Origin: Pseudomonas fildesensis
Lineage (GTDB): Bacteria > Pseudomonadota > Gammaproteobacteria > Pseudomonadales > Pseudomonadaceae
DNA length: 49,222 nucleotides
Direction: 5' to 3'
NCBI RefSeq assembly: GCF_001050345.1
Contig: NZ_LFMW01000014.1
Span: 1-49,222, forward strand
Every line of letters begins with the position of its first letter. Position 1 is the stretch's first letter. A model generated the notes under the pieces. It ran no database searches. It had not been told where the DNA came from and saw nothing but the letters and a program-made list of their open reading frames with translations. Positions 7,351 to 15,317 of this stretch are shown one piece after another. The position numbers were made by a program, and so were the translations under genes.

Positions 7351-7889
7351 GCCGCTTTCCTCCGGTGTTCGATAGCGAGTTGGTCCATCAAGCGCTGGTG
7401 AAGCGTGAGCCGTGCTTCGGTGGCGGACCATGGGCGAATCGTTTCGGCCATGGGTTCGATGCCGATCAAGCAATCCCAGACGGCCGGATCTGCGGGCATG
7501 AGGTCGCGCCGTTCGGTCGCCAGGGCAACAAGGTCGGCATGGTGGACGGATGCTGGTAGCGCGAGGTCGAGGTTGAAGCGAGTACAGATGCGCTCCCAGA
7601 TCCAATGCTCGACGTCTTGGTAGGCGTGCATCCATTCCTTCAGCGGTCGTACCATGTCGCCGACATAGGCCTCGGTACCGTCGTGTAGGAGTGCCGCCAA
7701 CTTGTCCTCTTCGGGCACCAGGTCGGCGACCATGCAGCAGTGCTGGGCCACGCTGTAGAACTCGCGGGTGTGGCCATTGAAACGGCACAAATTCGATAGC
7801 GAGTGGGAGATATCGCGTGGGTCGATCAGGTCGGCATTCGGCTCATACAGGTCAAAGCGTTTGCCGGTTGCGGTGAGAATCTGAGTCAT
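7347..7889 (-). CDS. HD-domain phosphohydrolase, YfbR-like
   Basis: This 180-residue protein has the HD metal-binding series: His in GHTREFYSVAQH, a second His in VAQHC and the H-D pair in AALLHDGTEAYVGDM, followed by RPLK. This is the arrangement of 5'-deoxynucleotidase YfbR and phage relatives, which cut dNMPs or related nucleotides with a divalent metal. A role in adjusting nucleotide pools during phage growth is likely. ATGA overlaps join it to both neighbours. Confidence 0.8.
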   Translation of the reverse strand: MTQILTATGKRFDLYEPNADLIDPRDISHSLSNLCRFNGHTREFYSVAQHCCMVADLVPEEDKLAALLHDGTEAYVGDMVRPLKEWMHAYQDVEHWIWERICTRFNLDLALPASVHHADLVALATERRDLMPADPAVWDCLIGIEPMAETIRPWSATEARLTLHQRLMDQLAIEHRRKAA

Positions 7890-8107
7890 GCGGCCTCCTT
7901 GACCAGATCGGCAAGTAAAAGCGCGTTCTTGTTGTCCTTGTGGAGTTTGCGCAGGTTGTCATTGCCAATTAGCACGGCCAACTGCCGGTCGAACTCTTTG
8001 CGAAAGCGAGTCAGCTTCTGCAGCTCGGTGGTGGCTTTGGTGCATTGCTGCTGTAACTTGCCGGCAGCTTGGGGGGTGAGTCGCAGCATCGAGATAGGAC
8101 GACTCAT
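7886..8107 (-). CDS. Small hypothetical phage protein (73 aa)
   Basis: A basic, mostly helical 73-residue protein (PISMLRLTPQAAGKLQQQCT...LVKEAA) of unknown function. It overlaps the upstream gene's stop and the HD gene's start by 4 bp each, so it belongs to the translationally coupled early operon. No motif is recognised. Confidence 0.65.
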   Translation of the reverse strand: MSRPISMLRLTPQAAGKLQQQCTKATTELQKLTRFRKEFDRQLAVLIGNDNLRKLHKDNKNALLLADLVKEAA

Positions 8108-8688
8108 GCTTCACCTCCGACTGTTGTTTTTATTTGGGCACCGCGATCCAGCGGGGAAGTTCGAAAAAATTGAGCTGCTTTGTGGGCTTCGTTGGGGCAC
8201 ATTTTCTCGATTGGCTCTCGCTCTATAACCCATCGCCCATGTGGTTCAGTGGTTGAACTGTTCACTTCGGCCGCAGCCATTTTTGGTGCTGCTGGATCTA
8301 GCAAAGCTGCCATGGCAAGTGCTTGTTCGCGGAGCGTTAGCGAGTCACGTTCGAGTTTTTTTCCCGTTCGGAAGGCGCTGAACGTCTCAGCCGCGATTCG
8401 CAGCTTTTCTGCGATATCCAATAGGGTTTGACGTGCTGGCTCGCCCAGTTTCGAAGAAGCCAAAGCTCGCTCGTAGTGGGAGTACAGTTGCTTGTGGTGA
8501 TCACGTGCCTGATCAAGCAAGAGCTTTAGGTTTTGGATCGTCTCTGAGTTGTCGGACTGCTGAATGTCTTTCCCTTCGTCGATTCCTTCAAGGCGGCCAT
8601 CGATCAGGCCGCCTCGATACCCAGCCCAATAGGTGAGGCCGATGAGCAGAATGAGGACAATCAGTGCGCAAATTTGAATTGCAGTCAT
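8104..8688 (-). CDS. Membrane-anchored hypothetical phage protein (194 aa)
   Basis: An N-terminal hydrophobic segment (IQICALIVLILLIGLTYWAG, residues 4-23) is followed by a Gly-rich turn and a long, charged helical region predicted to form coiled coil (about 45-125). The C-terminal tail carries no motif. The pattern fits a single-pass inner-membrane protein with a cytoplasmic helical domain. Unknown role in the early operon. Confidence 0.7.
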   Translation of the reverse strand: MTAIQICALIVLILLIGLTYWAGYRGGLIDGRLEGIDEGKDIQQSDNSETIQNLKLLLDQARDHHKQLYSHYERALASSKLGEPARQTLLDIAEKLRIAAETFSAFRTGKKLERDSLTLREQALAMAALLDPAAPKMAAAEVNSSTTEPHGRWVIEREPIEKMCPNEAHKAAQFFRTSPLDRGAQIKTTVGGEA

Positions 8689-8744
8689 GTGGTGTGCTCC
8701 TAGTTGATTCGCTTGGCTGGTGGTGACAGCCGTTCGTTGGTTGT

Positions 8745-8942
8745 TTATTCGTCGTCAGGATCGGGTGGATCGGCCAACCCGCACATCAGCTTCGCCTGGT
8801 CGGACATGTGACCTTCCTCCCGTAAGTCGTCGTAACGGCGATAGTCGGCGGCCAGGTAACAGCACTCGTCGCACAGTCGACTGGATGTTTCTTCCGTTGT
8901 TAGTGGAGTCCGGCAATTCCTGCATTGATAATGAAGTGACAT
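8745..8942 (-). CDS. Small zinc-ribbon protein (65 aa)
   Basis: Starting at ATG 8942 the protein reads MSLHYQCRNCRTPLTTEE and has a second pair in LCDECC. The two CxxC knuckles make a four-cysteine zinc ribbon of the kind found in many small phage proteins. A longer frame from 8987 is possible but would overlap the upstream gene more. The acidic C-terminus ends DPPDPDDE. Function unknown. Confidence 0.65.
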   Translation of the reverse strand: MSLHYQCRNCRTPLTTEETSSRLCDECCYLAADYRRYDDLREEGHMSDQAKLMCGLADPPDPDDE

Positions 8943-8943
8943 G

Positions 8944-9264
8944 TCACACCTCTGGCTTATCGGTCGCCGCCCGAGGCATGCTTTCATCTGCCTTGTAGGC
9001 CCTCATATCGATCAGCGCGGCAACGTGTTTGATATGGGCATACCTCAAAGCCTTCACGCTTTCATCGATGGTCGTCACCGGCAGTTGAATCCGCCCACTG
9101 TTGATCGCTTCCGAAAACGTCTTCTCGTTGAGGTTTCTGAAGTAACGCTCGCGCAACTCCTCAAGGGGGATAAGCACGTCGCCAAAAATTCGGTGAAGCA
9201 TCTCGACGGTGGACGAATCCGGGGCTTGCTGCAGTCGCAGCGTTGGTTGGCTTGAGCTACTCAT
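8944..9264 (-). CDS. Second PrtN-like protein of the early operon (106 aa)
   Basis: The centre of the protein (VLIPLEELRERYFRNLNEKT, then FSEAINSGRIQLPVTTIDES and a final HIKHVAALIDMR) follows the plan of the PrtN family: IPL-x-x-L, an aromatic-rich helix, 'G-x-I-x-L-P', and a closing 'LA-x-x-ID'. It is only distantly like the copy at 6252-6512. It could be a DNA-binding regulator or excisionase. The ATG overlaps the end of the upstream gene by 8 bp. Assignment rests on pattern only. Confidence 0.6.
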   Translation of the reverse strand: MSSSSQPTLRLQQAPDSSTVEMLHRIFGDVLIPLEELRERYFRNLNEKTFSEAINSGRIQLPVTTIDESVKALRYAHIKHVAALIDMRAYKADESMPRAATDKPEV

Positions 9265-9436
9265 TGGCTTGTTGGGCCTCCTTGCTCTTTGATCTTGAGG
9301 GATGGTTCCAGGCGTTCAGGCAGTGGCGTTTGGTCAGTTCCCGCAGATGTTCGGGCACTTCGAGAAGCGCGGCGTTGCGCTCCTCTCGTGTCCGCATGGC
9401 GATGATCTGGCGGGCGTATTCCCTAGGCCACGTCAC
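9257..9436 (-). CDS. Short conserved-looking phage protein (59 aa, GTG start)
   Basis: The gene starts at GTG 9436, inside the last codons of the upstream gene (14-bp overlap). It encodes VTWPREYARQIIAMRTREER then LLEVPEHLRELTKRHCLNAW. The all-helical, charged pattern resembles small proteins seen in many Pseudomonas prophage early regions. No function is known. The frame extends further upstream, but that part is a shadow of the KilA-C-like gene. Confidence 0.55.
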   Translation of the reverse strand: MTWPREYARQIIAMRTREERNAALLEVPEHLRELTKRHCLNAWNHPSRSKSKEAQQANE

Positions 9437-9707
9437 GGTGGTCTGCCGGGATGGCAGGAAGGTCGAGGCCCAGTTGCTCGGCCAGCCAAGGGATACCTGC
9501 CTGCCGCACCCGGGTTGACTGGCTGTACTGCATCCCCCATTCGTGGTGATACCAGCTACCGTCCTTAACGCGCAGGTACTCGCGGTCGCGAACTGGAAAT
9601 GCAGGCAGGCGGCTTTCGGTGATAAGCCCTTTTTCACGCATCAGCTTGATCAGCACGGTACGAGTGATACCAAAGCACTTGGCGGTTTTTTCGAGGTTAC
9701 GCTCCAT
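9423..9707 (-). CDS. KilA-C-like / antirepressor-type DNA-binding protein (94 aa)
   Basis: The sequence TAKCFGITRTVLIKLMREKG (8-27) is a helix-turn-helix. It is followed by LPAFPVRDREYLRVKDGSWY and MQYSQSTRVRQAGIPWLAEQ. This is the order found in the C-terminal KilA-C domain of phage antirepressors. Here it stands alone, without an N-terminal BRO or Rha domain. It probably binds DNA and may modulate the lysogeny switch. It is part of the leftward early operon. Confidence 0.7.
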   Translation of the reverse strand: MERNLEKTAKCFGITRTVLIKLMREKGLITESRLPAFPVRDREYLRVKDGSWYHHEWGMQYSQSTRVRQAGIPWLAEQLGLDLPAIPADHRDVA

Positions 9708-9717
9708 ATCGGCCTCC

Positions 9718-10302
9718 TTATGCTGCGTGCGCGGCGGGTGTCGCCTGCGCAGCCAGGTGGTTGATGGACTCGCAGACCTTTTCGTACATGTCCACGTCGG
9801 TGCCGCTTACGGTGAAGCATTTGGTGCGTGGGCTCTTGACACCGATGCTCATCACCACGGTGACGCCAGTACGTGTCCGAGTGCGGTGCACCGCTAGGCG
9901 GATGGGCAACTCGAAACCCAGATCCAGATCGAGAAAGCCGCCAATGCAAACCAGACCGAAAACCTGCTCGCGCTGCTGCGCGCTGAAAACGCCATATTGA
10001 CGTTCGGCGTGCAGTTGTGGGGGCAGTTCGGTGTTCGGATCGATTGGCCCGTTGGCGATCTCCTCGATGAAGTCGGCCAGCTTCAGGTGGGTCTTCTTGT
10101 CGTTGAGCAGGGTCAGCGTGTGGCGCTCCGTGCCCATACTAATGGTGAAGGTGCTGTCCACCCGGCTACGCTCAACCTTCAGCCGGAACGGCATCGCCAT
10201 GCGTTGTGGTGTTGAGCGCAGGGTGTGGTTGAAGGTTTCGCTCAGGTTCACCTGGGCGCATAGCAAGGTCAGGGTGCGGTTGTCGATCTTGAACTTGCTC
10301 AT
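9718..10302 (-). CDS. Hypothetical early phage protein (194 aa)
   Basis: A 194-residue protein of mixed alpha/beta character (KFKIDNRTLTLLCAQVNLSE..., RHTLTLLNDKKTHLKLADFI) without recognisable catalytic motifs. It overlaps the tiny upstream gene as ATGA and lies 10 bp before the KilA-C-like gene. Function unknown. Confidence 0.65.
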   Translation of the reverse strand: MSKFKIDNRTLTLLCAQVNLSETFNHTLRSTPQRMAMPFRLKVERSRVDSTFTISMGTERHTLTLLNDKKTHLKLADFIEEIANGPIDPNTELPPQLHAERQYGVFSAQQREQVFGLVCIGGFLDLDLGFELPIRLAVHRTRTRTGVTVVMSIGVKSPRTKCFTVSGTDVDMYEKVCESINHLAAQATPAAHAA

Positions 10303-10475
10303 GCTGCCCGGCCTCCGTCGTTTGGATCGAACGGAGTCGGCGCGGTACGGGTTTGCGGCTTGGATTTGCTAGGGATGAACGTGCAGCCGCAATTGCGCGC
10401 GATGCGGCGAACTTCGAGGATGCGGAATGGTTCATCGGCAGTCGGGTGGACGTGCAGGGTTGCAGTGGTGTGCAT
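10299..10475 (-). CDS. First gene of the leftward early operon, small protein (58 aa)
   Basis: ATG 10475 opens a frame reading MHTTATLHVHPTADEPFRIL, then RRIARNCGCTF, and ends DPNDGGRAA. Its TGA overlaps the ATG of the next gene (ATGA). It starts 36 bp behind the -10 box of the early promoter. The coupling and position support a real gene; function is unknown. Confidence 0.6.
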   Translation of the reverse strand: MHTTATLHVHPTADEPFRILEVRRIARNCGCTFIPSKSKPQTRTAPTPFDPNDGGRAA

Positions 10476-10510
10476 GGTGTTGCCTCGCTCTGTGGTGGAA
10501 GAGTGAGGCG

Positions 10511-10539
10511 AATATCAACCATTGGTTAAATCATGTCAA
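10511..10539 (-). promoter_or_regulatory. Early leftward promoter (PL-like)
   Basis: On the minus strand a perfect -35 TTGACA (10539-10534) and a -10 GATATT (10516-10511, 4 of 6) are separated by 17 bp. An operator-like dyad fills the spacer, so repression by CI is expected. Confidence 0.75.
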
Positions 10540-10553
10540 CAACCATTGGGTGA
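10515..10553. promoter_or_regulatory. Two operator dyads at the early leftward promoter
   Basis: TCAACCATTGGTTAA (10515-10529, inner dyad AACCA-T-TGGTT) lies between -35 and -10. A second copy ACAACCATTGGGTGA (10539-10553) overlaps the -35. The 24-bp spacing of the centres puts both on nearly the same face of the helix. A related site lies at 11371-11385 between cI and cro. Confidence 0.6.
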
Positions 10554-10595
10554 ATTTTGGTTGTCGTTCTGTTCTGTCTGTCCAAGTGGCAGTGC

Positions 10596-11321
10596 TTACT
10601 CCGGCGTGAAAGTGCCAATGACTTTCCCGCAAATTTGCATCTCTTCAGTCAGTTCCATGATTGGATATTGCGGGTTTATAGGCTTTAGGTAGTGCTTGCC
10701 AGCGTCCTGCACCAAGACTTTGAAGGTCGCCTCGTTGGTACTAGGTAATGTTGCTATGACCCGGTCACCGTTGTTTACAACGAGTTCCGGGTCGACAAAG
10801 ATTACGGAGCCTGCCGGATAACTTCTGCCTGGGCCGTAGTTGGTCATGGAGTCACCAACTACGCGTAAGGCATAGCCGGATTTGCTGATATTTACCGGGC
10901 AAGGGAGCCACAGCTCCGCATCGAAGGACTCAACACTAGCGTCCATTTCGCACCATGAACCGGCTTGAACCCACGAGATAAGCGGTACCTTGCCCATTTT
11001 GGTTTCGGTGGTCCGCACATTGTCTACATTGCTGGCCATTATCTTAGGTAGTGCTTGATCGGGGAAAACAGGCATTACGCCGTGTTCAAGCCACTCTCTG
11101 CGTACACCCAACCAATCAGATATTGCGGTGAGGCTATCGACTTCTGGCATAGCTGCGCCATTGAGCCATTTGCTGACCGCTTGGGGCGTCTTAATGACGC
11201 CTTTGGATTTGAGTTGTTTGAGGACATCAGCACCTCGCCCATGCTGGCGGACGCTCTTAGCGTCTAGGGCGGCGTGGAGCCTTTCGGCAAACATGTGGCG
11301 CAGCGTTTCTTTATCAATCAT
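10596..11321 (-). CDS. CI-type phage repressor (HTH + S24 peptidase)
   Basis: This 241-residue repressor keeps the prophage silent. An N-terminal helix-turn-helix (about 25-80; KTPQAVSKWLNGAAMPEVDS) binds operators. The C-terminal LexA-like domain shows the self-cleavage bond Ala120-Gly121 in WVQAGSW, the nucleophile Ser158 in VVGDSMTN and Lys201 in EATFKVL. RecA-stimulated cleavage during DNA damage is therefore expected to induce the phage. It is divergent from the Cro-like gene with 79 bp between. No ribosome site is visible before ATG 11321. Confidence 0.93.
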   Translation of the reverse strand: MIDKETLRHMFAERLHAALDAKSVRQHGRGADVLKQLKSKGVIKTPQAVSKWLNGAAMPEVDSLTAISDWLGVRREWLEHGVMPVFPDQALPKIMASNVDNVRTTETKMGKVPLISWVQAGSWCEMDASVESFDAELWLPCPVNISKSGYALRVVGDSMTNYGPGRSYPAGSVIFVDPELVVNNGDRVIATLPSTNEATFKVLVQDAGKHYLKPINPQYPIMELTEEMQICGKVIGTFTPE

Positions 11322-11342
11322 GAGTTGATGATCACATAGAAG

Positions 11343-11385
11343 TTGCTAATCCGTCAGTTGACCTTTACTATCAACCAACAGTTGA
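11343..11385. promoter_or_regulatory. cI/cro intergenic promoters with operator dyad
   Basis: Rightward: TTGCTA (11343-11348), 17 bp, TACTAT (11366-11371). Leftward: TTGATA (11374-11369), 17 bp, GATTAG (11351-11346). The dyad TCAACCAACAGTTGA (11371-11385) overlaps the rightward -10 and the leftward -35, as expected for a shared operator. Confidence 0.45.
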
Positions 11386-11400
11386 ATAGAGGGCCAAAAC

Positions 11401-11658
11401 TTGAACCCGTCAGACTTTCCAAATGCCATTGCGTTTGCTTTCGAAGCCGTAGGCGGAATCGGAGCTGCCGCCAAGGTGTGCAACCGGAGCTATCAGGCAC
11501 TGAATAAATGGCGCCTGGCAGCCAGCCTGCCGCGAACCGATTACACCGGCGAAACACAGTACGCCATGCTTTTGGCGAATGCTGCGGAGCAAAAGGGTAA
11601 TGCTTTTGATGCGGCTTGGTTGCTTCATGCGTCGACCCCACAGAAAGCTGCTGCTTAG
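11401..11658 (+). CDS. Cro-like repressor (YdaS-type HTH), TTG start
   Basis: The 85-residue protein lies divergent to cI and reads FAFEAVGGIGAAAKVCNRSY followed by QALNKWRLAASLPRTDYTG. This is a helix-turn-helix of the Cro/YdaS kind, where 'IGAAAKVCNRSYQALNKW' forms the two helices. There is no in-frame ATG or GTG near the start; TTG 11401 is preceded by a weak AGAGGG. It should repress cI transcription and favour lytic growth. Confidence 0.75.
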   Translation: MNPSDFPNAIAFAFEAVGGIGAAAKVCNRSYQALNKWRLAASLPRTDYTGETQYAMLLANAAEQKGNAFDAAWLLHASTPQKAAA

Positions 11659-11987
11659 ACAGAAAAAAGGCGACCCAAGGGCCGCCCAGTTCCTCCCGGC
11701 ACACACCACCACAGTGCTGTCGGGTCGCGTTGAAGGTAAAGCGGGCACACCACATGCTAACCGCTGAACTTCACCGCGTTTCCAAGGCACGGATGCCTTG
11801 GGTTGCTGCTCTTTCCACCACAGATTGAGCAGCTGTTGCGCCAGAGGTGAACGACGGATCGTTCGCCTCAGCACGGTGCCGGTGTCGATCCTGAGATCTC
11901 GCCGGCGTTTGGGCCTCTTCAAGCCACACGACAAATGTATCACCACTGCATGTCGTGAGGCACTGGCAACTTTCAAGGATTAATGCC
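11659..11987 (+). other. Leader region between cro and the CII-family gene
   Basis: These 329 bp hold no convincing gene. An inverted repeat CACGACA (11927-11933) / TGTCGTG (11951-11957) with a 17-base loop lies 31 bp before the next start codon. GGCGACCC near 11668 and GGGTCGCG near 11720 can also pair. It may be a transcription-attenuation or regulator-binding leader. Confidence 0.35.
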
Positions 11988-12506
11988 ATGAGCCGAATCG
12001 CTCTGAGTTGTGTAGAACGGGCGCAGCGGGAGATCCTGCCGCTCGATTTAGCGCTTTACCATGCTGCTAGGGACTATCCCGGCGGCGCCGCAGCAATTGC
12101 CGCCACAACCGGCAGAAACGCCACCACGCTGCAGCACAAGCTATCTCCCACGCATCCAAGCCACTCCGTGAACATTCAGGAGTTCGGCGAGATCCTGGAG
12201 CTGACTAAGGACCGCCGCATTCTGGATGCGGTGCACGCCTTGGTAGGTGATACGACTTGGCAGGAGTTGGCCGAGGCATACACCAACGACATGCCTGAAA
12301 CCTTGACCACCGGAATTGCCGAGTATTTTCGGCAGGTCGCTGATTTGGCTGAGACATGGGCCAAGAGCATCGGTGACGGCGTGGTGACGGACCACGAACT
12401 GGCCGCGATTCGCCTGCAGGTGTTTCGCGGCATTCAAGGGCTGCTAGGGATGTTCAACCGCGCTACCTACGTGAATCAGACCACGCGGGGTGCCGACCAT
12501 GGCTGA
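11988..12506 (+). CDS. CII-family phage regulatory protein
   Basis: The 172-residue protein starts MSRIALSCVERAQREILPLD and continues LALYHAARDYPGGAAAIAAT and NATTLQHKLSP. This is the signature of the phage regulatory protein CII/CP76 family, where the second stretch is the helix-turn-helix. Such proteins activate or modulate transcription around the lysogeny decision or replication. ATG 11988 is chosen over an upstream ATG because it gives the family N-terminus. Its end overlaps the zinc-finger gene by 8 bp. Confidence 0.82.
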   Translation: MSRIALSCVERAQREILPLDLALYHAARDYPGGAAAIAATTGRNATTLQHKLSPTHPSHSVNIQEFGEILELTKDRRILDAVHALVGDTTWQELAEAYTNDMPETLTTGIAEYFRQVADLAETWAKSIGDGVVTDHELAAIRLQVFRGIQGLLGMFNRATYVNQTTRGADHG

Positions 12507-12726
12507 CATCGCAGATTTTGCTAATGACCTGGTGCAGGAGCGGCTTGATCAGGCGCTGGCTGCACGGAACGCCGCCAAGCCCGCCTTGGCGGCGCATTCA
12601 TTTCTGTTCTGCGAGGGGTGCGACGACGCCATTCCGGAGCCACGTCGGTTGGCCTTGCCGGGCTGTACCCAGTGCGTGAGATGCCAGTCGATCGACGAAG
12701 CGCGGGAGGCCCGTCATGCTCGATGA
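12499..12726 (+). CDS. TraR/DksA-type C4 zinc-finger protein (75 aa)
   Basis: The protein shows MADIADFANDLVQERLDQAL, then FCEGCDDAIPEPRRLALPGC and TQCVRCQ. The four cysteines in CxxC...CxxC and the IPEPRR segment are hallmarks of phage TraR-like proteins, which bind RNA polymerase in the secondary channel. Start 12499 is preferred to an upstream GTG. It overlaps both the CII-family gene and the primase gene (11 bp). Confidence 0.85.
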   Translation: MADIADFANDLVQERLDQALAARNAAKPALAAHSFLFCEGCDDAIPEPRRLALPGCTQCVRCQSIDEAREARHAR

Positions 12727-14935
12727 GGTATTGAATCAATTCGCAGACTACGGCCTTGAGCCTGAGCAGCCGCTGATCTTCGGTAAGCTCACCCGCTGCA
12801 AGACCGCCCAGGACAAGGGCAAAGAAAAAAACGGCTGGTACGTCGTCCACGAGCATCGCACGGAGAAGAACGAAACACTGATCTTCGGCAGCTTCGGTGA
12901 TTGGCGTTCGGGCGAGTCGCAAAAGATCAAGGTGAAGGCCGGGCGCATGAGCCCGGAAGAGCGTGAAGTCATGCGCGCTCGGCAGGAAGACGCCAAGCGT
13001 AAGGCTGCTGAGGTAGCGGCCAACGCGGCACGGCGAGCAGCCAACCGTGCTGCCGGATTGTTCAAGCGCATGCCGGAAAAGGGCAAGAGCGCCTACCTGG
13101 ATCGAAAACAGATCGTTGGGTTCAAGGTTCGCTATGCGCCACGTACCGGCGCATTTTTGGTGCCTATGTGCAATGTGCGTGATCAAATCGTCGGTCTGCA
13201 GGTGATCTTCCCGACAAAGCAAGAAGACACCGGCCGCGACAAAGCCTATTGGCCCTACGGCATGTCGAAAGAGGGAGCTTTCCATTTGATCGGCCCGCAC
13301 CCTGAGCCGGGTGAGCCAGTACTCGTGTGTGAGGGGTACGCCACAGGCGCCAGTCTGCACATGGCGACCTCGCTGACGGTCGCAATTGCCTTTGATGCGG
13401 GCAACTTGCTACCTGTCTCTAAGGCCATGCGGGAGCGTTTTCCCGGTTGCCCACTAATCCTCTGCCGGGACGATGACTGGAAGACGAAGCGTCCGAATGG
13501 CGAGCCATGGAACCCTGGTGAGGAAAAGGCCAACAACGCCGCGCTGATCGTCGGCGGCCAGGTGGTAGCGCCGGTCTTCTCAGCCGAGCGCGAAATCAAG
13601 TGGACCGACTTCAACGACCTGCACATTGCCGAAGGATTAGAGGCTGTCCGCCGCCAGGTGTTGGCGGTCGTCAAACCTCCCGCAGCTGGTGGTTGGAAGG
13701 ATCAACTGGCCCGCACCGAAAACGGCTCTTTGATCGCGCACATGCAAAACGTCGAGCTGATCCTGGGCAATGACGAACGCTGGGCGGGTGTGATCGGTTA
13801 CAGCGTGTTCAGCTCCAAGATCGTCAAGCTGCGGTCCGCTCCCTTTGGTGGTGGTGCCGGCGATTGGGCCGACATCGATGACATGCGGGTGATGAAATGG
13901 CTCGCGCAGCAATACAACCTTCGGGTCAAAGCGTCCCATGTGATCGAGGCGGTCAGTGTGGTGGCCCATGACCATTCTTTTCACCCGGTACGTGAGTATC
14001 TGGAGAAGCTTGAATGGGACCGCGTCCCTCGGCTGGAAACCTGGCTGACTGACGTGCTCGGGGTACATGCAAACGAATACTCAGCCAAAGTCGGTAAGCG
14101 CTGGCCGATCTCGGCGGTGGCTCGGGTGATGCGCCCTGGTTGCAAGGCCGACTCGGTGATGATCCTTGAAGGCGGGCAGGGTGAAGGTAAGTCCACGGCC
14201 ATGGGCATTCTCGGTGGTGAGTGGTTCATGGACACGCCCTTCGCCCTCGGCGATAAGGACAGTTTCCAAGCGATTCGTGGCAAGTGGATTGTCGAGCTGG
14301 GGGAACTGGACAGCTTTAACAAAGCTGAAAGCACCAAGGCCAAGCAGTTTTTCTCTGCGTCCACTGACACCTACCGCGAAAGCTACGGTCGCAGAACGAA
14401 CGATGTGCCACGCCAGTGTGTTTTCGTGGGCACTACCAACCAAGAGGAATACCTCAAGGACGCCACTGGCAACCGCCGTTACTGGCCAGTGTTCTGCAAC
14501 AAGGTCGACCTGGAAGCGTTGCGCGAGATTCGCGACCAGCTGTGGGCTGAAGCGGTGTTTTGCTTCGAGGCCGGCGATATCTGGTGGGTGACGAAGGACG
14601 AGTCCTGGATGTTCGCTGAGGCGCAGGACGAACGCTTTGTTGTGGACGAGTGGGAAGGCCCGATCCTGACCTGGATGGAGGAGTCGCAGATCGGCGAAAC
14701 CGCCACCGGCAACGAGATTTTGACCCAGGCCCTCAAGTTGGATGTCGGCCATTGGGGCAAGCCGGAGCAGATGCGCGTCGGCGCGATCATGCATCGCTTG
14801 GGATGGCGTAAGAAGCGCATGCCGGCGTTGGCAAAGAGCGGCATCCGGCAGTGGGCCTATCAGAAGCCCGCAACGTGGGGGTATGCGGCAGCATTGCAGG
14901 CGCCACCGGTAGAGGAGCCTTGCTTCGGTGATTAA
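12716..14935 (+). CDS. Phage primase-helicase (Toprim-like + VirE-type P-loop ATPase)
   Basis: This 739-residue protein should prime and unwind phage DNA. The first half carries a Toprim-like primase part (VLVCEGYATGASLHMA near residue 205, and RDDDW downstream). The second half is a VirE-family ATPase with Walker A EGGQGEGKST (about 484-493), Walker B-like VELGELDSF (about 525) and the arginine-rich FVGTTNQEEYLKDATGNRRY. The single large protein replaces separate primase and helicase genes. It is the only replication gene visible, so the origin may lie inside or just behind it. Confidence 0.9.
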   Translation: MLDEVLNQFADYGLEPEQPLIFGKLTRCKTAQDKGKEKNGWYVVHEHRTEKNETLIFGSFGDWRSGESQKIKVKAGRMSPEEREVMRARQEDAKRKAAEVAANAARRAANRAAGLFKRMPEKGKSAYLDRKQIVGFKVRYAPRTGAFLVPMCNVRDQIVGLQVIFPTKQEDTGRDKAYWPYGMSKEGAFHLIGPHPEPGEPVLVCEGYATGASLHMATSLTVAIAFDAGNLLPVSKAMRERFPGCPLILCRDDDWKTKRPNGEPWNPGEEKANNAALIVGGQVVAPVFSAEREIKWTDFNDLHIAEGLEAVRRQVLAVVKPPAAGGWKDQLARTENGSLIAHMQNVELILGNDERWAGVIGYSVFSSKIVKLRSAPFGGGAGDWADIDDMRVMKWLAQQYNLRVKASHVIEAVSVVAHDHSFHPVREYLEKLEWDRVPRLETWLTDVLGVHANEYSAKVGKRWPISAVARVMRPGCKADSVMILEGGQGEGKSTAMGILGGEWFMDTPFALGDKDSFQAIRGKWIVELGELDSFNKAESTKAKQFFSASTDTYRESYGRRTNDVPRQCVFVGTTNQEEYLKDATGNRRYWPVFCNKVDLEALREIRDQLWAEAVFCFEAGDIWWVTKDESWMFAEAQDERFVVDEWEGPILTWMEESQIGETATGNEILTQALKLDVGHWGKPEQMRVGAIMHRLGWRKKRMPALAKSGIRQWAYQKPATWGYAAALQAPPVEEPCFGD

Positions 14936-15293
14936 ACGTATTGATGAGATGCTCAAGCTCTGGGCGCAGGATCTGCATTCTCCAATGAACCCCGACTTTG
15001 TCGGATCTGGTGGCGGCAACATGATTGCGATGTTGATGGAGTGCAAGGGCGAGTTGATACGCGGAACTCGCGGCAGCCGAGTGCTGCTGGATGAATCTGC
15101 GGATATCGAGCTGATCGTGAACAAGCATCTGCCGGCGCAGCTGTCGGTGGTGGTGTGGGAGCACTATTGCAATCACGAAAGCTTCCTCTCGCAGAAGTAC
15201 ACCCACTGCGGTTGCAGTCGCGATACCTATTACCAACGTCTGCACGAAGCGCACCTGCACATTGCTGGCATGTTGATGGGGAAGGCTGCGTGA
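14928..15293 (+). CDS. Late transcription regulator candidate (antiterminator-like, 121 aa)
   Basis: The gene starts at GTG 14928, overlapping the primase end by 8 bp. The protein begins IKRIDEMLKLWAQDLHSP and later has QLSVVVWEHYCNHESFLSQK and GCSRDTYYQRLHEAH, a sigma-4/HTH-like arrangement. Genes with this pattern lie between replication and lysis genes in many phages and serve as antiterminators or late activators. That role is inferred mainly from position. The start could also be ATG 14949. Confidence 0.6.
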   Translation: MIKRIDEMLKLWAQDLHSPMNPDFVGSGGGNMIAMLMECKGELIRGTRGSRVLLDESADIELIVNKHLPAQLSVVVWEHYCNHESFLSQKYTHCGCSRDTYYQRLHEAHLHIAGMLMGKAA

Positions 15294-15317
15294 CCCCAGG
15301 TCTCACTCCGCGTGCCA

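Noticed and set aside
7351..7788. Upstream part of the 154-aa gene's frame
   Set aside because: Overlaps the HD phosphohydrolase gene completely and is Arg/Pro-rich; the ATGA junction at 7350 gives the real start.
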